Assembly: GCA_039814575.1 (NCBI GenBank)
Contig: JBCCAY010000006.1
Coordinates: 1 to 64,000 of the forward strand
Source: MED-G105 sp039814575
Lineage (GTDB): Bacteria > Pseudomonadota > Alphaproteobacteria > Caulobacterales > Parvularculaceae
Direction of reading: 5' to 3'
Length of the DNA stretch: 64,000 nucleotides
Part shown: piece after piece, positions 17,442-26,387 of the stretch
Layout: every line of letters begins with the position of its first letter
Numbering within the stretch: position 1 is the first letter of the stretch
The notes under the pieces: generated by a model
The model's input: the letters and a program-made list of their open reading frames with translations, nothing else
Database searches by the model: none
Told to the model about the DNA's origin: nothing
Position numbers and translations under genes: made by a program

Positions 17442-18697
17442 GCGCTGACACGACAACACAATCACCCAGCGGATTTTCGCGCTTGACCGTTCTCGCCCTC
17501 ATTCTGACCGGCGTATTCACGTTCAGCGCTTTTGTTGTTTTATCCGCCTATGCGCCGCTTTTACGCGATCACAATGACGGCGGCGCGCACGCTTTGTCGA
17601 AAAGCGCAATTGGGTATGCGTTTCTCTTCGAGCTGCTCAACGAAACCGGCGTCGCGGTTTCGACGCGGCGCGACGCCGCAACGCAAGCGAACGCCGGCGT
17701 TCTTGTTTATACGCCCGGCAAAGACTTTGACCTGCGAGCGTTGGGCGCGCTTAACCCTTATCAGATCACCGCCGTCATTCTTCCGAAATGGAGCGTATCT
17801 CCGTCCCCTGACAAACAAGGCTGGGTGCAACGGACGGGATCGGTGACGCTGACCCCCTTCGAGCTGACGATTGGGGATCAAGACATAGTCCTAGAGCTTG
17901 AGCGGCGCCAAGGCGTTGAAACTGTCATTATCGAGGCGGCGGATGCAACGGGCGGCTTGATCACGCGCACCATTCCCTCACGGAATATCGGCGCGGTCGA
18001 AAAACTGCAGTTTCTCAAGCCCGACGACACCCTAGAACCGATCCTTACGACGAAGGATGGCGCAATTCTCTTCGCCAAAGTGGCGAACCAGCCTCTTTAC
18101 ATTATCGCTGACGCCGACCTCGCCAATACGCAAGGCATAGCCAATGTTGATAGAGCAAAGGTTACGGCTATTTTTTTCGACTATGCACGCGCTGGCGGTG
18201 CTGTTGTCTTTGATTTGTCTCTGCACGGTATTGAGCGAACAAGGAACATTATGCGGCTTGCATTAGAACCGCCCTTTATGGCGGCGACGCTATGCGCGCT
18301 TTTCGCATTTTTATTGCTGGCGCTGAAAGCCGCGGCGCGGTTTGGCCCGGTCCGCGCGCCTGCACGCCCATTTGAGGCGGGCAAGGCGGCGCTGGCGGAT
18401 AATTCAGCGGCGCTCATTCGCATGGCGAAGCGCGAAGAAGCGTTCGGCGCTCGATATGTCGATATGACGCGCCGGCAAATCGGCAAAGCCATCGGCGCGC
18501 CCAAGAAGATGTCGCCGGAAGCGCTTGACGCGCTGATTGACACAATGGCGGCCGAGAAAATGGCGACCGACAAAACGAACGCCAACTACTTAACGCTTGT
18601 CCAACAGATGATGACAGCCGACGGCATCGGTCCTTTTGTGCGCGCCGCAAGGGGACTTTATCAATTTAAAAAGGAGATCATGCGTGACGATCGCTGA
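17438..18697 (+). CDS. DUF4350-type membrane protein
   Basis: A 419-residue protein with a transmembrane helix near the N-terminus (LTVLALILTGVFTFSAFVVL) and another near residue 285 (MAATLCALFAFLLLALKAAA). Between them lies an extracytoplasmic domain (SKSAIGYAFLFELLNETGVA, then VLVYTP and VILPKW). The cytosolic tail has ALADNSAALIRMAKREE. The layout matches DUF4350 proteins found beside MoxR ATPases. Its start overlaps the previous gene by 4 nt, and its end overlaps the MoxR start by 14 nt, implying tight translational coupling. No catalytic residues are recognised. Confidence 0.75.
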   Translation: MSADTTTQSPSGFSRLTVLALILTGVFTFSAFVVLSAYAPLLRDHNDGGAHALSKSAIGYAFLFELLNETGVAVSTRRDAATQANAGVLVYTPGKDFDLRALGALNPYQITAVILPKWSVSPSPDKQGWVQRTGSVTLTPFELTIGDQDIVLELERRQGVETVIIEAADATGGLITRTIPSRNIGAVEKLQFLKPDDTLEPILTTKDGAILFAKVANQPLYIIADADLANTQGIANVDRAKVTAIFFDYARAGGAVVFDLSLHGIERTRNIMRLALEPPFMAATLCALFAFLLLALKAAARFGPVRAPARPFEAGKAALADNSAALIRMAKREEAFGARYVDMTRRQIGKAIGAPKKMSPEALDALIDTMAAEKMATDKTNANYLTLVQQMMTADGIGPFVRAARGLYQFKKEIMRDDR

Positions 18698-19637
18698 TGT
18701 AGCGTCCTTAGCGAACGCTATCCGACAAGAGATTTCTAAAGCCGTTATTGGTCAGTCAGACACCATCGACTTGATGTTGATCGCTGTTCTTTCAGGCGGC
18801 CATATCCTTCTTGAAGGACCGCCGGGAACGGCGAAAACATTTCTTGCGCGCGCCTTATCCAGCGCGTTGCGTCTCGACTTCTCGCGAATTCAGTTCACGC
18901 CGGACTTGATGCCCGGCGACGTCATCGGCTCGAACATTTTTGACTTTCAGAAGAGCGCGTTTCAACTGACGAAAGGACCGGTTTTTACAGAATTGTTGTT
19001 AGCCGACGAGATTAACCGAACCCCGCCAAAAACGCAGGCGGCATTGCTTGAAGCAATGCAAGAACGCGCCGTGACGATTGACGGCGTCACCCATGATTTA
19101 AGTCCGCGCTTCACTGTCGTCGCCACCCAAAACCCAATCGAACAACACGGCACCTATCCCCTCCCAGAAGCGCAGCTCGACCGTTTTCTTTTCAAGCACA
19201 TACTTGATTATCCGAATGCAGAAGAGGAGGAAAAAATTGTCGCCAGATATGGCGTCGGCGCGAGCGCAAAAGCCCCGGAAGAACTGGGCGTCGCCGCCGC
19301 TGATCGCGAATCGATCAACGCTGCAACGCGCGCAATTGAGGATGTCCGCCTGAGCGAAGAGATTGTCGCCTATGTCGTGAAAATCATCCGGGCGACACGC
19401 GAAACAACCGCCTTTTCCGTCGGCGCGAGCCCGCGCGCAGCGGCGATGCTCGCCGCCGCGGGGCGCGTCAAGGCCGCCCTTGACGGCCGTGACTATGTGA
19501 TTCCTGACGACGTAAAAGCGCTCGCGCCGCCGGCGCTTCGCCATCGCGTCATACTTTCGCCGACGGCGGAAATTGAAGGCCGCGACGCCAACGATGCGTT
19601 GCATGACATCGTTGAGCAAGTCGACGCGCCGCGGTAA
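18684..19637 (+). CDS. MoxR-family AAA+ ATPase
   Basis: A 317-residue cytosolic ATPase. The GTG at 18684 is chosen because AAGGAG (18671-18676) lies 7 bases upstream. Walker A is GPPGTAKT, Walker B LLLADEINRTPP, sensor 1 VATQNPIEQHGTYPLPEAQLD and the Arg finger region LDRFLF, all standard for MoxR proteins. These ATPases act as chaperones that activate or remodel partners, commonly with a VWA or DUF58 protein encoded next to them, as here. It is the catalytic heart of the operon. Confidence 0.95.
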   Translation: MTIADVASLANAIRQEISKAVIGQSDTIDLMLIAVLSGGHILLEGPPGTAKTFLARALSSALRLDFSRIQFTPDLMPGDVIGSNIFDFQKSAFQLTKGPVFTELLLADEINRTPPKTQAALLEAMQERAVTIDGVTHDLSPRFTVVATQNPIEQHGTYPLPEAQLDRFLFKHILDYPNAEEEEKIVARYGVGASAKAPEELGVAAADRESINAATRAIEDVRLSEEIVAYVVKIIRATRETTAFSVGASPRAAAMLAAAGRVKAALDGRDYVIPDDVKALAPPALRHRVILSPTAEIEGRDANDALHDIVEQVDAPR

Positions 19638-19661
19638 CGCGCCCAAAAGGCCGAGTACAGA

Positions 19662-20945
19662 ATGATATACCCAACGGCAAGGGCGGCGTTATTCGCTGGC
19701 GTCGGCGCCATTGCAGCGCTTGGCTTGGCTGCGTTAGCGCCCGGCGTTTGGTGGGCGGGTCTTGCGTGGATCGCCCTCATCGCAGCTCTGTTGGCGGCGG
19801 ACGCATGGCTTTCGCCATGGCCGTCAGCCTTGCGCATCGACGTTACGCCGCCAGACTTCTTGCAGGTCGGGCATAGCGGTCTGCTGCGAGCAGACGTGTC
19901 TATCGGGCGTATGCCCCTAGCATCGGAATCGCGGCTGGAAACCAATGAGCTGATCGATGTTGCACAAGATACGGATGATCATCGATTTCGATTAACGCCG
20001 AACCGTCGCGGCGTTGGCGAAGTCGTGCAACTTTGGGTCCGGTGGCGCGGACCGCTTGGCCTCATTTACAAGCAACATATCGAGCCTATCGGCAAGCAGA
20101 TGCCGATTGCATCGAACACCCAGCTTCTTGAGAAAGAGGCTGTCAGTTTATTAACGCGCCAGAATATGTTCGGCGAAAAACTCCAAATCGATCGTGGTGA
20201 CGGATCGGAGTTTGACTCCCTGCTCGAGTTTCAGTCGGGAATGGATTCCCGCGCCATCGACTGGAAGCAGTCAGCGCGTCACCGCACGCTCTTGACGCGT
20301 GAATTTCGTACGGAGAAAAACAACTCAATTGTCTTCGCCCTCGACACCGGCCGGTTGATGAGCGAGCCCGTCCGCGACGGTCTCTCACGCCTCGACCATG
20401 GATTAAACGCCGCCCTGCTAATGTCGTTCGTCAGTCTCAAGCTTGGCGACCGGATCGGCGTTTTCGCATTTGACGCGAAACCTAAATTAAAGACAGGGCT
20501 TGTCTCCGGTCCAAACGCTTTTTCCCTTTTACAGAAACTGACCGCCGGCATCGACTACACAAGTGAAGAAACGAATTTCACCCTCGGGCTTACAGAGCTC
20601 TCATTGAATCTTGACCGCCGAACACTGGTTATTGTTTTTACCGATTTTGCGGATTCCACCAGCGCTGAGCTGATGTTGACGGCGCTGGCGCCGATGATGA
20701 AACGCCATCTAATCATATTTGTCGCTTTTCGCGATGACGAACTCGAGGACATGATAAACACACGCCCGGTGGAGGCTGAGGATGTCACACGAGCCGTCAT
20801 CGCTGATACGCTGTTGCGTGAGCGCGAGCTTGTTATTGCAAAACTTCAACGCATGGGCGCTCTAATTGTTGATGCGCCGTCCGATCGCCTCGGCGCGGGT
20901 CTTATCAATCAGTATCTTAACGTCAAAAAACGTAATCTCTTATGA
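19662..20945 (+). CDS. DUF58 (VWA-like) protein, MoxR partner
   Basis: A 427-residue protein starting at the ATG at 19662. Two N-terminal transmembrane helices (ALFAGVGAIAALGLAALAPG and AGLAWIALIAALLAADAWL) precede a soluble region with the DUF58 signature GDGSEFDSLLEFQSGMDSRA and DWKQSARHRTLLTREF. Next come VWA-like elements (IVFALDTGRLM, LTVLIVF-like TLVIVFTDFAD). In DUF58 proteins this region adopts a VWA fold. Close spacing after MoxR (24 bp) and a 4-nt overlap with the SpoIIM-like gene support one operon. Confidence 0.9.
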   Translation: MIYPTARAALFAGVGAIAALGLAALAPGVWWAGLAWIALIAALLAADAWLSPWPSALRIDVTPPDFLQVGHSGLLRADVSIGRMPLASESRLETNELIDVAQDTDDHRFRLTPNRRGVGEVVQLWVRWRGPLGLIYKQHIEPIGKQMPIASNTQLLEKEAVSLLTRQNMFGEKLQIDRGDGSEFDSLLEFQSGMDSRAIDWKQSARHRTLLTREFRTEKNNSIVFALDTGRLMSEPVRDGLSRLDHGLNAALLMSFVSLKLGDRIGVFAFDAKPKLKTGLVSGPNAFSLLQKLTAGIDYTSEETNFTLGLTELSLNLDRRTLVIVFTDFADSTSAELMLTALAPMMKRHLIIFVAFRDDELEDMINTRPVEAEDVTRAVIADTLLRERELVIAKLQRMGALIVDAPSDRLGAGLINQYLNVKKRNLL

Positions 20946-21952
20946 CTGAGGAACACACAGAAGATGTTCTCCTGCGCAGCCATCGCTTTCGAAAAGAGCG
21001 AGAGGCCGATTGGCGAATGCTTGAGAACTTGCTCGACAGAGTTTCGTCTAAGTCGGCGTCCGCGTTGACGGACGAAGAAATGCTGACGCTGCCGCGCGCT
21101 TATCGCTCTACGCTGTCTTCACTTTCGGTCGCACGGGCGATCTCGCTTGATAAAAACCTTGTTGATTACCTAGAGAACCTGTGTACGCGCGCTTATTATT
21201 TCATCTACGGATCGCGGTCCACGCTCCGTGAGCGCATCTTACAGTTCTTAAAGCGTGACTGGTACGTGGCCGCCTATACGATTTGGCGCGAAACATTGGT
21301 CGCCGCCGCTATAACCATTGTCGCCGCTTTTGTCGCCTACGTGCTTGTGACGAGCGACGCCGACTGGTTCTATTCATTTGTCCCAGAGACGTACGCCAGC
21401 GAGCGTGACCCATCCTCCTCAACGGAGGCCTTGCGAGACTCATTGTATCACGACGGCGACGATACGGGGCTGTCAGTATTCTCGACATCTCTTTTTACGC
21501 ACAATGCGAGAATCGCGCTGTTCGCTTTTGCGTTAGGATTTGCGTTCTGCATACCAACGGTATTCTTACTTGCTTATAATGGGTGTATTATCGGCGCTTT
21601 TTTCGCCCTGTTTTCCAGTCGCGACCTTGGTTTTGAGTTCGGCGGATGGCTCCTCATTCACGGCGTGACCGAACTTTTAGCTATTGTCATCGCCGGCGGC
21701 GCCGGTATGCGCGTTGGATGGGCGATCGCAAATCCTGGTGATCTTTCGCGGCTAGACGCCGCGGCGCAGGCTAGTCGCGGCGCCGCACTGGCGCTCGCGG
21801 GCGTCGTCATCATGCTGTTCATTGCAGGTTTGATCGAAGGGTTCGCCCGTCAACTCATTACCATCGACGCATTGCGCTACACAATCGCGATCGCCAGCGC
21901 GCTATTTTGGGGCGTATATCTCTATGGCCGCGCATTGGGAACGCGGACATGA
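20942..21952 (+). CDS. SpoIIM-like integral membrane protein
   Basis: A 336-residue protein with a charged N-terminal helical region (FRKEREADWRMLENLLDRV) and several transmembrane segments, notably LVAAAITIVAAFVAYVLV and IALFAFALGFAFCIPTVFLL, followed by YNGCIIGAFFALF and a C-terminal pair. The arrangement and the FxxNNxxVA-like HNARIALFAFALG motif match the stage II sporulation protein M family (DUF95). In non-sporulating proteobacteria this family is found in MoxR/DUF58/RDD operons; its function there is unknown. It overlaps both neighbours by 4 nt. Confidence 0.85.
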   Translation: MTEEHTEDVLLRSHRFRKEREADWRMLENLLDRVSSKSASALTDEEMLTLPRAYRSTLSSLSVARAISLDKNLVDYLENLCTRAYYFIYGSRSTLRERILQFLKRDWYVAAYTIWRETLVAAAITIVAAFVAYVLVTSDADWFYSFVPETYASERDPSSSTEALRDSLYHDGDDTGLSVFSTSLFTHNARIALFAFALGFAFCIPTVFLLAYNGCIIGAFFALFSSRDLGFEFGGWLLIHGVTELLAIVIAGGAGMRVGWAIANPGDLSRLDAAAQASRGAALALAGVVIMLFIAGLIEGFARQLITIDALRYTIAIASALFWGVYLYGRALGTRT

Positions 21953-22818
21953 ACGCCTCCGTCCCCCATGACGCGACGCCGTTGCTGACCCGTAGTTTGG
22001 TGACGCCTGAAGGTGTTGACCTGCGCATTAAACTTGCCGAAGCGGGCGAGCGTGCCGGCGCTTTCTTTATCGATATCGCGATCATGGCGGGAACGCTGAT
22101 CGCCGTCACGATCGTTGCCGCAATAATCGGCATCTCAACCAGCACGACGGAGTTCATAGCTGTTATTTGGTTGTTGATGTTCTTTATACTGCGGGTCTTT
22201 TACTTCACAATTTTTGAGCTTGGACCGCGCGCGGCGACGCCCGGCAAACGCATAACCGGCATTCGCGTCGCGCCACGTAATGGCGGTCGCCTAAAAGCCG
22301 AAGCCGTGTTTGCGCGCAACGCCATGCGCGAGATTGAGGTTTTTCTACCGCTCGGGTTCTTGCTGTCTCAAGGGGCTAACGGCGTTGACGCCATGATAAC
22401 GCTTGTCGGGTTCACCTGGAGCGCGATCTTCGCCTTTTTCCCGCTGTTCAACAAAGACCGCCTACGTCCGGGTGACATTGTCGCCGGCACCTGGATCGTT
22501 AAAGCGCCTAAGAGCACCTTGAAAAGCGATCTCGCCAGCGCCGGCGAGCGCGCTTTAGAGAAATTTGGCTTCACGAAGGTCGAACTCGAGGCCTATGGCG
22601 TCCATGAGCTCCACGTCCTTGAAAACGTATTGCGGGCACGCAATGAAGACACGATCGCGCTTGTCGCCGAACGCATTAGAACGAAGATTGGTCAGGTCGC
22701 GGAGCCGGGGACATCGGATGCTGAGTTTCTAGACGCCTACTATACAGCATTGCGCAACCATCTAGAGACGCGTCTTCGCTATGGCGTGCGGCGACGTGAT
22801 AAATTCGACACGTTTTGA
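21949..22818 (+). CDS. RDD-family membrane protein
   Basis: A 289-residue protein from the ATG at 21949, which overlaps the previous stop as ATGA. The RDD domain has the Arg and Asp signatures: LRIKLAEAGERAGAFFIDI, then ATPGKRITGIRVAP after a transmembrane pair. A third helix (FTWSAIFAFFPLFN) ends with RPGDIVAGTWIV. A further 110 soluble residues (LEKFGFTKVELEAYGVHELH) extend beyond the usual RDD length, a feature seen in MoxR-operon RDD proteins. Last gene of the operon; the next gene is convergent. Confidence 0.88.
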   Translation: MNASVPHDATPLLTRSLVTPEGVDLRIKLAEAGERAGAFFIDIAIMAGTLIAVTIVAAIIGISTSTTEFIAVIWLLMFFILRVFYFTIFELGPRAATPGKRITGIRVAPRNGGRLKAEAVFARNAMREIEVFLPLGFLLSQGANGVDAMITLVGFTWSAIFAFFPLFNKDRLRPGDIVAGTWIVKAPKSTLKSDLASAGERALEKFGFTKVELEAYGVHELHVLENVLRARNEDTIALVAERIRTKIGQVAEPGTSDAEFLDAYYTALRNHLETRLRYGVRRRDKFDTF

Positions 22819-22935
22819 TGGCGCTTATTGGAGGGTTTTAGCGCAATAATTAGCACCGTCCAAATCTCCGTTGAACGTCTGATGAACGGCGCGTCCAAGC
22901 ATTGTTCCTGAGTTTAATTGAAGCTTATGAAGCCT

Positions 22936-23667
22936 CTACTCGAATACCTGGGCCAGAGCTTCTGCGCCAACGCCCTCCTTGGCTTTTCGGAGTTCGTAGT
23001 AGACGGCGGAAACTCCCGTGGCGCTCACAACCGCGCTTAGAACTGTCGAAACGACTTGAAACAGCGCCACTATTAAAGTGCCCTCGCCCGTCGCCCCCAC
23101 GAGGCCGGCTGGCAACATCACGATCATGCTAAGGACCACAGCAAGGATAAAATACACGACAACAAGTCCGAAAATTTTCCAGCGATTGCCCTTCGTCAAC
23201 TCCTGGCTGCGCCCAAAAGATTCGGTGATGCCGCTATTTTCGACAACCTGAACAGGAACCGCGACAATCCACATGACAAGTAAAATAACGCCAGGAACAA
23301 CGAGCAGCAGGAGGCCGAGCATAAGACCTAACCCCATAAGAATGGCGATCGCGACGAGCGGCAGAGCGTTCTTTAAGCCAGTCGACAGGCAGTCGCCAAA
23401 ACTTGCCCGCGCTCCGTTGAAATCGACAACCGCACCATGAATGATCGCCCCTTGTAATATGTAGGCCGTAGCAAAATTCACAATTAGCGCAATCACCGCG
23501 GCGATTCCGAAAGCGCTGGGATCACCGCTGGCGACCCCCATCTGTGAAACGGTTATCACAAATGTCGGCACGCCAACGAGCACGAGAGAGAGAAGCGAGA
23601 ACACGGCGAAATTTCGTGAAACAGCGCCGATCGTCCGGTTTGCAACATCGCCTATTTTGAATTCCAT
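22936..23667 (-). CDS. Multi-pass membrane protein, glycerophosphodiesterase-membrane-domain-like
   Basis: A 243-residue protein starting MEFKIGDV at the ATG at 23667, preceded by GAGG. It has about six hydrophobic segments (VFSLLSLVLVGVPTFVITV, GLMLGLLLLVVPGVILLVMW, VVVYFILAVVLSMIVMLPAG). Its mid-region (VPVQVVENSGITESFGRSQELTKGN) resembles the membrane domain of the YciC/GPDP-membrane group, where ES..RS..LTKG is common. No enzymatic motif. Convergent with the MoxR operon and preceded by a long non-coding stretch, so it is probably monocistronic. Function unknown. Confidence 0.75.
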   Translation of the reverse strand: MEFKIGDVANRTIGAVSRNFAVFSLLSLVLVGVPTFVITVSQMGVASGDPSAFGIAAVIALIVNFATAYILQGAIIHGAVVDFNGARASFGDCLSTGLKNALPLVAIAILMGLGLMLGLLLLVVPGVILLVMWIVAVPVQVVENSGITESFGRSQELTKGNRWKIFGLVVVYFILAVVLSMIVMLPAGLVGATGEGTLIVALFQVVSTVLSAVVSATGVSAVYYELRKAKEGVGAEALAQVFE

Positions 23668-24474
23668 TTTAACCTCACTCCTTAGGCTCAACCGTCGCGG
23701 ACGCCCTGCGCTTTTTTCAGCGTTTCACTTACGTGATTGAATAAAAATTGGAACTTATTCAACATGTAAGAACGCATCGAATGGAAAATTCCGACAAATA
23801 TTCGTTCCCTGCACACATGGACCGAAAAGATACGCTCCTCATAGTCTTTCAGGAAATATAGGCTCGGACAAAACAATAACAGCGTATCGCCTCCTAGTTA
23901 TAGAAACAGGACACAGTTGCGCGAGTACGGCCGATTACAACCAGTTGGCGCTATTTGGACCCGCCAATGCGTCCCGTCCAAAAGCGAGCAATCGACTAGC
24001 ACTTATTCGAATGTAACTTTCTAACGAGGAAACGCCGCCAGACGGATTCAAGATGGGTATACTCGCCTATACTCCGAATACAGCTCTACATGCGCTCGAT
24101 TAATGTGATCACGACTCTGGTACGCCGCCGCGGCTTTTCGCACGGCGTTCTTTGTATTTCTTCAGAATACGTCTGTCGTTCGACTCGGTGTAACCTTTTC
24201 GCTCAATCGTCAAAAATCCACACTTTTGTCTTTCTATGGATAGATTAACGACCGCCACAATAATCCTTATTTTTGATCTTATCGTGTTTGACCTAACGCG
24301 CGCGCCCAAAAGACCAAGGCTTGGTTAAGTTATTCAATACCCTTAGCCGATAAGTTTACCCTACGCGATAAACGTAGCGAAATCGGCGCAGCGTTAACAT
24401 TGTAAATCACGATGTCGCCATTTCTTAAACAGACGGAGTGCGTCCACTATAGAAATAGTGCGCAATATGATTCT
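23668..24474. other. Intergenic region upstream of the signalling island
   Basis: About 800 bp. Two short minus-strand frames (23688-23876 and 24109-24309) lack motifs and credible start regions and are not called. The only structured part noticed is the repeat pair near 24339-24377, listed separately. Confidence 0.5.
24339..24377. promoter_or_regulatory. Direct repeats upstream of the H-NOX gene
   Basis: ACCCTTAGCCGATAAG (24339-24354) and ACCCTACGCGATAAAC (24358-24373) are imperfect direct repeats about two helical turns apart. The second is also part of a palindrome with arms CTACG and CGTAG (24361-24377). They lie about 100 bp before the H-NOX start, a plausible regulator site, but no binding protein is identified. 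Confidence 0.3.
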
Positions 24475-25014
24475 ATGAAAGGCGTAATATTCACAAACTT
24501 CTTGAAAATGGTTGATGAGACCTTCTCTCCTGAAGTAACTGAGGAGATCATTGAGCGCGCGAATTTACCATCGGGCGGCGCTTATACCACCGTCGGCGCT
24601 TACGACCATGCAGAAATCTTAGCGCTTGTTGTCGCCCTATCGGAGCTAACTAGCGCCGACAGCAGCGCGCTCGTCCGCGCCTTTGGAAAATATTTGTTCG
24701 GCGCACTCGGCGCAGCGCATCCTGAATACATTAGCGATATCAATAGCAGTTTCGACTTACTCAAAGAAGTTCAAGATCACATTCATGTCGAAGTCCGCAA
24801 GCTCTATCCGGATGCCGAGCTTCCGAAGATTGAGTGCGTCAGCAGGGATGATGACCTAACGGTCCACTATCAATCGGAGCGTCCATTCGCGTCCGTCGCC
24901 GAGGGATTGATCGAGGGCTGTATTGATCACTTCAAAGATAACGTCACTGTCGAGCGTCAAGACTTTTCTGACGATGGACGTCATGCGGTCTTCGTGTTGA
25001 AACGCGTGGCCTAG
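24475..25014 (+). CDS. Heme NO-binding protein (H-NOX/HNOB)
   Basis: A 179-residue single-domain sensor. I chose the internal ATG at 24475 (MKGVIFTNF) because H-NOX proteins begin with MKG(I/V)IF; the frame is open 21 codons further upstream. The proximal heme ligand is His104 (DHIHVEVRKLYP). The heme-propionate motif YxSxR is present as Y132-S134-R136 (HYQSERP). Other family segments are ERANLPSGGAYTTVGAYDH and RAFGKYLFGALG. H-NOX proteins bind NO (and sometimes O2) at ferrous heme and control an adjacent kinase or cyclase. The kinase gene begins 2 bp after the stop, the classical H-NOX/HnoK arrangement. Confidence 0.93.
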   Translation: MKGVIFTNFLKMVDETFSPEVTEEIIERANLPSGGAYTTVGAYDHAEILALVVALSELTSADSSALVRAFGKYLFGALGAAHPEYISDINSSFDLLKEVQDHIHVEVRKLYPDAELPKIECVSRDDDLTVHYQSERPFASVAEGLIEGCIDHFKDNVTVERQDFSDDGRHAVFVLKRVA

Positions 25015-25016
25015 TT

Positions 25017-26387
25017 TTGGACTCCGCAACCCTTCATAAACGCCTAGAACGCGAAACCAAGGCGCGCCTTACCGCCGAACGCCTTTTGGAAGACAAAAGC
25101 CGCGCGTTATTCGACGCAAACGAAAACCTTCGCCGGACAACGCAAACGCTCGAGCACCAATCCAAGGAACTAAATGCAATTCTCGATAACACGCTGGCGG
25201 GAATTGCGCTCATTGATGATGCAGGCCTTATTCGCCGGATCAACCAAGCTTTGCTCACACTTTTATCGTATACGGACGACGAGATTGTCGGAACAGTTGC
25301 AAGGACAATGCTGCTTGGCGAAAGTTCAAATAGGCCGACGCCCGCTGTTCGGAAGTTCAACGGCTCAGTCGTGCAAACACTAGACGTTCAGGGACGTCGC
25401 CGTAACGGCGCAGAATTTCCGATGTCCCTTACCATCGTCCCCTTAGCGATAGATTCGCGACCGCATACCGTATGGATATGCCGCGATCAAACAGCGGAAT
25501 TGGAAGCGCAAAAGAACCGCGCTCGGCTTGAACAAGAACTTGCACAAGCTCAAAAACTTGAATCTCTTGGCGTCATGGCGAGCGGCATCGCCCATGAAAT
25601 CAATACGCCCGTTCAATATGTGGCGGACAATGTCAAATTTTTGCACACAGCAGCGCACGATCTAAAACGCGCATTTGGCGCTTACCAGTCAGTCTGTAAT
25701 TCTATCGGCGACCCTGACGAAGCATCGGCGCTCGCCGTCACAGCACAGAGCATTGTCGACGATGCGGACATTCATTTTGTTCTTGATGAACTTCCGGAAG
25801 CTCTAAATCACGCAATCGATGGACTCGAGCAAATAACAAAGATTGTTGGCGCCGTGAAAACATTTGCTCATCCGGGAGCAAGTGAGAAAACCGAAGCCGA
25901 CATTAACAATCTACTACGAGATACAATAACCGTATCACGCAATGAATGGAAATACGTCGCCGAACTAGAGACTAACCTTCAAGCTAACCTTCCCCCGGTC
26001 GAGGGCTTCCCACAGGAACTAAGTCAGGTATTTTTGAATCTCATTGTAAACGCCGCCCAAGCCATTGAAGAAGGTAGGAGTGACAATGGACGTATAGTCG
26101 TTATCACAAGGCTGATTGAGAGCGGCGTCCAGATCGAAGTGAGCGATAATGGATGCGGCATGAAGAGCGATATTAAATCGAAGATATTTGACCCATTTTT
26201 CACAACCAAGGGTGTGGGAAAAGGCACAGGCCAGGGGCTTTCGCTATGCTACAATATTATCACGCACCATCACGGCGGTAAAATTTCAGTTGAAACGCAA
26301 GACGGACACGGAGCACGTTTTTTCGTCAATTTACCAACCGCCGCCTCGACACGCTCATCACGTCATGACACCAATGCCGGTATGTAA
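25017..26387 (+). CDS. H-NOX-associated PAS histidine kinase (HnoK-like)
   Basis: A 456-residue soluble kinase starting at TTG 25017, 2 bp after the H-NOX stop. Order: coiled coil (1-50), PAS (about 50-165, NAILDNTLAGIALIDDAG), DHp with H-box SGIAHEINTPVQYV (phosphoacceptor His193), and HATPase (N-box LNLIVNAAQAI, G1 SDNGCGM, F-box FDPFFTTK, G2 GKGTGQGLSL). There is no transmembrane segment, so input should come from the cytosolic H-NOX protein and the PAS domain. Similar cassettes transmit NO signals to several receivers. Its 3' end overlaps the convergent receiver-HDOD gene by 25 bp. Confidence 0.92.
   Translation: MDSATLHKRLERETKARLTAERLLEDKSRALFDANENLRRTTQTLEHQSKELNAILDNTLAGIALIDDAGLIRRINQALLTLLSYTDDEIVGTVARTMLLGESSNRPTPAVRKFNGSVVQTLDVQGRRRNGAEFPMSLTIVPLAIDSRPHTVWICRDQTAELEAQKNRARLEQELAQAQKLESLGVMASGIAHEINTPVQYVADNVKFLHTAAHDLKRAFGAYQSVCNSIGDPDEASALAVTAQSIVDDADIHFVLDELPEALNHAIDGLEQITKIVGAVKTFAHPGASEKTEADINNLLRDTITVSRNEWKYVAELETNLQANLPPVEGFPQELSQVFLNLIVNAAQAIEEGRSDNGRIVVITRLIESGVQIEVSDNGCGMKSDIKSKIFDPFFTTKGVGKGTGQGLSLCYNIITHHHGGKISVETQDGHGARFFVNLPTAASTRSSRHDTNAGM

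Noticed and set aside
24109..24309. 66-codon basic open frame upstream of the H-NOX gene
   Set aside because: Low-complexity basic residues, no homology recalled and no clear start signal.
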